Shown here piece by piece: positions 61,777 through 64,000 of a stretch of DNA of 64,000 nucleotides. The number at the start of each line of letters is the position of its first letter. Position 1 is the first letter of the stretch. Source of the stretch: Amycolatopsis sp. WQ 127309 (GTDB lineage: Bacteria; Actinomycetota; Actinomycetes; Mycobacteriales; Pseudonocardiaceae); contig NZ_CP095481.1 in NCBI RefSeq assembly GCF_023023025.1, positions 9,375,001 through 9,439,000 on the forward strand. Reading direction: 5' to 3'. Position numbers and translations under genes: made by a program. The notes under the pieces were generated by a model that was not told the DNA's origin, made no database searches, and saw only the letters and a list, made by a program, of their open reading frames with translations.

Positions 61777-62601
61777 ATGGTGACCGAAGCCGACCTGGCG
61801 CTGTCCGATGGGCGGACCCTGCACGTCTACGACACGGGGACGCCCGCGCGGCTCACCGTCGTCTGGCACCACGGGACGCCCAACGTCGGTATGCCGCCCC
61901 CGCCGCTCGTCCGGGCGCGCCACGACGTCCGGTGGGTGTCCTACGACCGGCCCGGTTACGGCAGTTCCACGTCCCTTCCCGGGCGGGACGTCGCGAACGC
62001 CGCCGCGTGCACCGCCGCCGTCGTCGACGCGCTCGGTATCGACGAATTCGCCGTCGTGGGGCACTCCGGTGGCGGGGCGCACGCCCTCGCCTGCGGGGCG
62101 CTGCTGCCGGCGCGGGTCCTCGCCGTCGTGAGCATCTCCGCGATGGCGCCCTTCGACGCCGCGGGGCTCGACTGGTTCGGCGGCATGGCCCCGGCCGGCG
62201 CGGCTTCCCTGCGTGCGGCGACCGAAGGTCGTGTGGCCAAGGAGAAGTACGAGGCCGCCGCCGAGTTCGATCCCGGCGTCTTCACCGACGCGGACTTGGC
62301 CGCGCTCAACGGTTCGCAAGCGTGGCTGAACGACGTCGTCGGGCCGGCGCTGGCGGCCGGGCCGGGCGCCCTGATCGACGACGATCTCGCCTACGTCACC
62401 CCGTGGGGCTGCGACCCGGCGCTGATCACCGCTCCCCTGCTGCTGGTGCACGGCGGCCGCGATCGGCTGATCCCCGCGTCGCACGGCGCGTGGCTCGCCG
62501 CGCACTGCCCCACCGCGCAGTTCCGGCCGCACCCGGCCGACGGGCACCTCTCGGTGCTCGACCACGCCGCCGACGCCCTCGCGTGGCTCGCGCGCCGCTG
62601 A
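61777..62601 (+). CDS. Alpha/beta-fold hydrolase
   Basis: 274 residues: HHGTPNVGMPPPP oxyanion region, SYDRPGYGSS, nucleophile GHSGGGAHAL, Asp in HGGRDRLIPASH, His in DGHLSVL. Typical of small esterases or haloalkane-type hydrolases; substrate unknown. It abuts the convergent DoxX gene. Confidence 0.88.
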   Translation: MVTEADLALSDGRTLHVYDTGTPARLTVVWHHGTPNVGMPPPPLVRARHDVRWVSYDRPGYGSSTSLPGRDVANAAACTAAVVDALGIDEFAVVGHSGGGAHALACGALLPARVLAVVSISAMAPFDAAGLDWFGGMAPAGAASLRAATEGRVAKEKYEAAAEFDPGVFTDADLAALNGSQAWLNDVVGPALAAGPGALIDDDLAYVTPWGCDPALITAPLLLVHGGRDRLIPASHGAWLAAHCPTAQFRPHPADGHLSVLDHAADALAWLARR

Positions 62602-62943
62602 TCAGGACGCCAGCGCCAGCGAAGCGACGACGGGCGCCACGTACACCAGCGGGAAAGCCAGGTGCGCGTACGACTTCGCCCGCGCGACCGTGACGAGGGC
62701 GCCGGTGAAGTAGAGCACCAGGCCGATCCCGGCGGCGACGCCGATCGCCGGGACGGCCAGGCCCGCGATCAGCCCGGCCGCGCCGGCGGCCTTGGCCACG
62801 CCGAGCCACGGCCACCACGAGCGGGGCACGCCGTACTCGGCGAGCGGCTCCACGACCCACTTCGCGTGGGTGAAGACCGAGAAGGCCGAGAACCCGGCCA
62901 TGGCGGCACCGGCGATGCTGACGATCAGGTGAGCGGTGGACAT
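62602..62943 (-). CDS. DoxX-like membrane protein
   Basis: 113 residues with four hydrophobic helices and the DoxX/DUF4267-like pattern (FSVFTHAKWVVEPLAEYGVP; AKAAGAAGLIAGL; RAKSYAHLAFPLVYVAP). The role of such proteins is unclear, possibly redox-related. Confidence 0.82.
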   Translation of the reverse strand: MSTAHLIVSIAGAAMAGFSAFSVFTHAKWVVEPLAEYGVPRSWWPWLGVAKAAGAAGLIAGLAVPAIGVAAGIGLVLYFTGALVTVARAKSYAHLAFPLVYVAPVVASLALAS

Positions 62944-63101
62944 CGGGGCTCCTCAAGGGTTTCCGGCCCCGCGCTTCGGGTCCGTCACCTGCTCGACCCC
63001 CGCCGTCGCGTCCGTGTGACAGCGATCGACGTGACCGTGGTCACCCCCGTGAGGGCCGTTGTCCCCTCCCGCCGGACGCCGTGCGCGAGCACGCTTGAAC
63101 G

Positions 63102-63611
63102 ATGCTCGTGCTGCGCCTGTTCGGCACCCTCCTCTGGTTCGGCCTCCCGGCCGGGTTCATGACCTACGCCGTGCACGACCTCGACGTGCGCGACGCGCCG
63201 ACCTACAGCATCGAAGGCACGGTCGTCGGGCACCGGGACGAGTACCACCAGTCGTCCCAGGACTCGACCGGGTACACGACCTACTTCATCACCGTCCGCA
63301 GCGCGACCGGGGACTTCGAGTTCGGCGACGAACAGCAGGCCCTCGACACCGAACCGGGCACGCTGGTCGTGGTGCAGGTGTCGCGGACGACGGACGACAT
63401 CGTGTCCGTGCGCAAGAACGGCACGGTCGTGGACCTGCGCAACACCGTCGGCAACGACATCGGCATCATCGTGTTCGCCTCGATCGGCCTGCTCGTCGCG
63501 CTCGTGCGCGAATTCCTGCTGGAGGACTACGACATCCCGCGGTGGGTGGGTTTCCTCATCGGCCTGGCCGCCGCCGGCGGCGGGGTGTACGTGGCCTTCC
63601 TGCTGATGTGA
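63102..63611 (+). CDS. DUF3592-like membrane protein
   Basis: 169 residues: N-terminal helix, extracytoplasmic beta domain (SIEGTVVGHRDEYHQSS; TTYFITVRSATGDFEFGD), then two C-terminal helices (IGIIVFASIGLLVALV; WVGFLIGLAAAGGGVYVAFLL). ATG 63102. Function unknown. Confidence 0.75.
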   Translation: MLVLRLFGTLLWFGLPAGFMTYAVHDLDVRDAPTYSIEGTVVGHRDEYHQSSQDSTGYTTYFITVRSATGDFEFGDEQQALDTEPGTLVVVQVSRTTDDIVSVRKNGTVVDLRNTVGNDIGIIVFASIGLLVALVREFLLEDYDIPRWVGFLIGLAAAGGGVYVAFLLM

Positions 63612-63617
63612 ATCAGC

Positions 63618-63648
63618 TTTCGAGTGTCACAGTTTTCGAGTGTCACAG
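63618..63648. repeat. Tandem 16-bp duplication at a gene end
   Basis: TTTCGAGTGTCACAG occurs at 63618-63632 and again at 63634-63648. The second copy contains the stop codon of the acetyltransferase. Confidence 0.7.
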
Positions 63649-64000
63649 TGTGAGCCGCAGGACCACCTCCCCGTCGTCGATCTCGCCGGTCGGCCGGAAC
63701 CCGAACTTCCGGTAGAACGGCCCGGGCCCGTCCTCGTCCGGCTGGTGACTGGTGAGCAGCTCGGTGCCGCCGTCCGCGCGCACGAGGCCGGCGACGAGCG
63801 TGAGCACCGCACGGCCGTAGCCGTGCCCTTGGTGCCGCGCGTCGATCAGCAGCCGCCACAGGAAGTACGGGCCGAGGACACCCGGGCGCCCGGGCGGCAC
63901 GTCCCAGCTGAGCATGACGAACCCGACCGGCTCGTCGCCCGCGTAGACGGCCCGGTACCAGGGCTCGCCCTCCGGTGTCGTCGCCGCGTCCTCCAGGGAC
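63643..64000 (-). CDS. GNAT-family N-acetyltransferase (5' end cut by window)
   Basis: The visible about 118 residues carry the acetyl-CoA site DARHQGHGYGRAVLTLVAGL and the C-terminal FYRKFGFRPTGEIDDGE of GNAT enzymes. The reading frame continues in to the window edge (LEDAATTPEGEPWYRAVYAG), so the N terminus is missing. Substrate unknown. Confidence 0.9.
   Translation of the reverse strand, partial: SLEDAATTPEGEPWYRAVYAGDEPVGFVMLSWDVPPGRPGVLGPYFLWRLLIDARHQGHGYGRAVLTLVAGLVRADGGTELLTSHQPDEDGPGPFYRKFGFRPTGEIDDGEVVLRLTL

Overview
The window is chromosomal DNA of a very GC-rich actinomycete. Third codon positions are almost all G or C, GTG starts are common, genes overlap by 4 nt (ATGA/GTGA), and there is a WhiD/WhiB3-type WhiB protein, a PknB-type receptor kinase, a group II truncated haemoglobin and many TetR regulators. 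Overall style resembles Pseudonocardiaceae such as Amycolatopsis; that placement is inference. No rRNA, tRNA, CRISPR array, phage or complete insertion sequence was seen.

The dominant theme is aerobic carbon monoxide oxidation. Right to left from 21.2 to 14.4 kb lies an overlapping operon: a small ORF, coxM, coxS, coxL (form I active-site motif AYRCSFR), an XdhC/CoxF-like protein fused to a C-terminal YHS domain, coxG, and five tiny related single-pass membrane proteins. The maturation genes coxD (MoxR AAA+) and coxE (VWA) sit apart at 9.4-12.4 kb with a GIY-YIG-like and an OsmC-like gene, diverging from a LysR regulator across a perfect inverted repeat. A second form I set, coxM2-coxS2-coxL2 (motif AYACSFR), occurs at 37.8-41.5 kb without accessory genes. 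Two Mo-CO dehydrogenases are therefore predicted.

Region by region. 0-6.3 kb: DNA repair methyltransferase, ArgO/ArgP-type amino-acid export pair, TetR plus rifampicin-monooxygenase-like flavoprotein, S33 peptidase, RDD protein. 6.3-8.3 kb: acetaldehyde dehydrogenase/4-hydroxy-2-oxovalerate aldolase. 12.2-14.3 kb: MFS exporter and small envelope proteins. 21.4-26.9 kb: WhiB, hydrolase with an 11-bp direct-repeat promoter, RibD-C/FolP2-like pair, secreted GH43 enzyme with a LacI-type operator, a decayed gene and a membrane protein. 26.9-30.4 kb: tandem repeats and a coupled operon of EF-hand protein, isocitrate/isopropylmalate dehydrogenase-like protein, isochorismatase-like hydrolase and methyltransferase, which may be a small undescribed pathway. 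30.6-37.7 kb: several regulator/oxidoreductase pairs with visible palindromic operators and a large secreted VWA/Calx-beta protein. 41.5-50.2 kb: quinone oxidoreductases, XRE/methionine aminopeptidase pair, TetX-like monooxygenase, LIG-POL LigD, XRE-cupin regulator. 50.2-64 kb: flavoprotein, truncated haemoglobin, sirtuin, CAP protein, receptor kinase, secreted proteins, a Rieske/DUF6529 electron-transfer operon, hydrolases and a partial acetyltransferase.

Structural features outside genes include two 21-bp-period repeat arrays at convergent gene ends (2.1 and 45.7 kb), a larger tandem repeat at 27 kb, a 165-bp MITE-like element inserted in the overlapping stop codons of two convergent genes (58.4 kb), and three decayed gene fragments (25.9, 44.1 and 49.2 kb).
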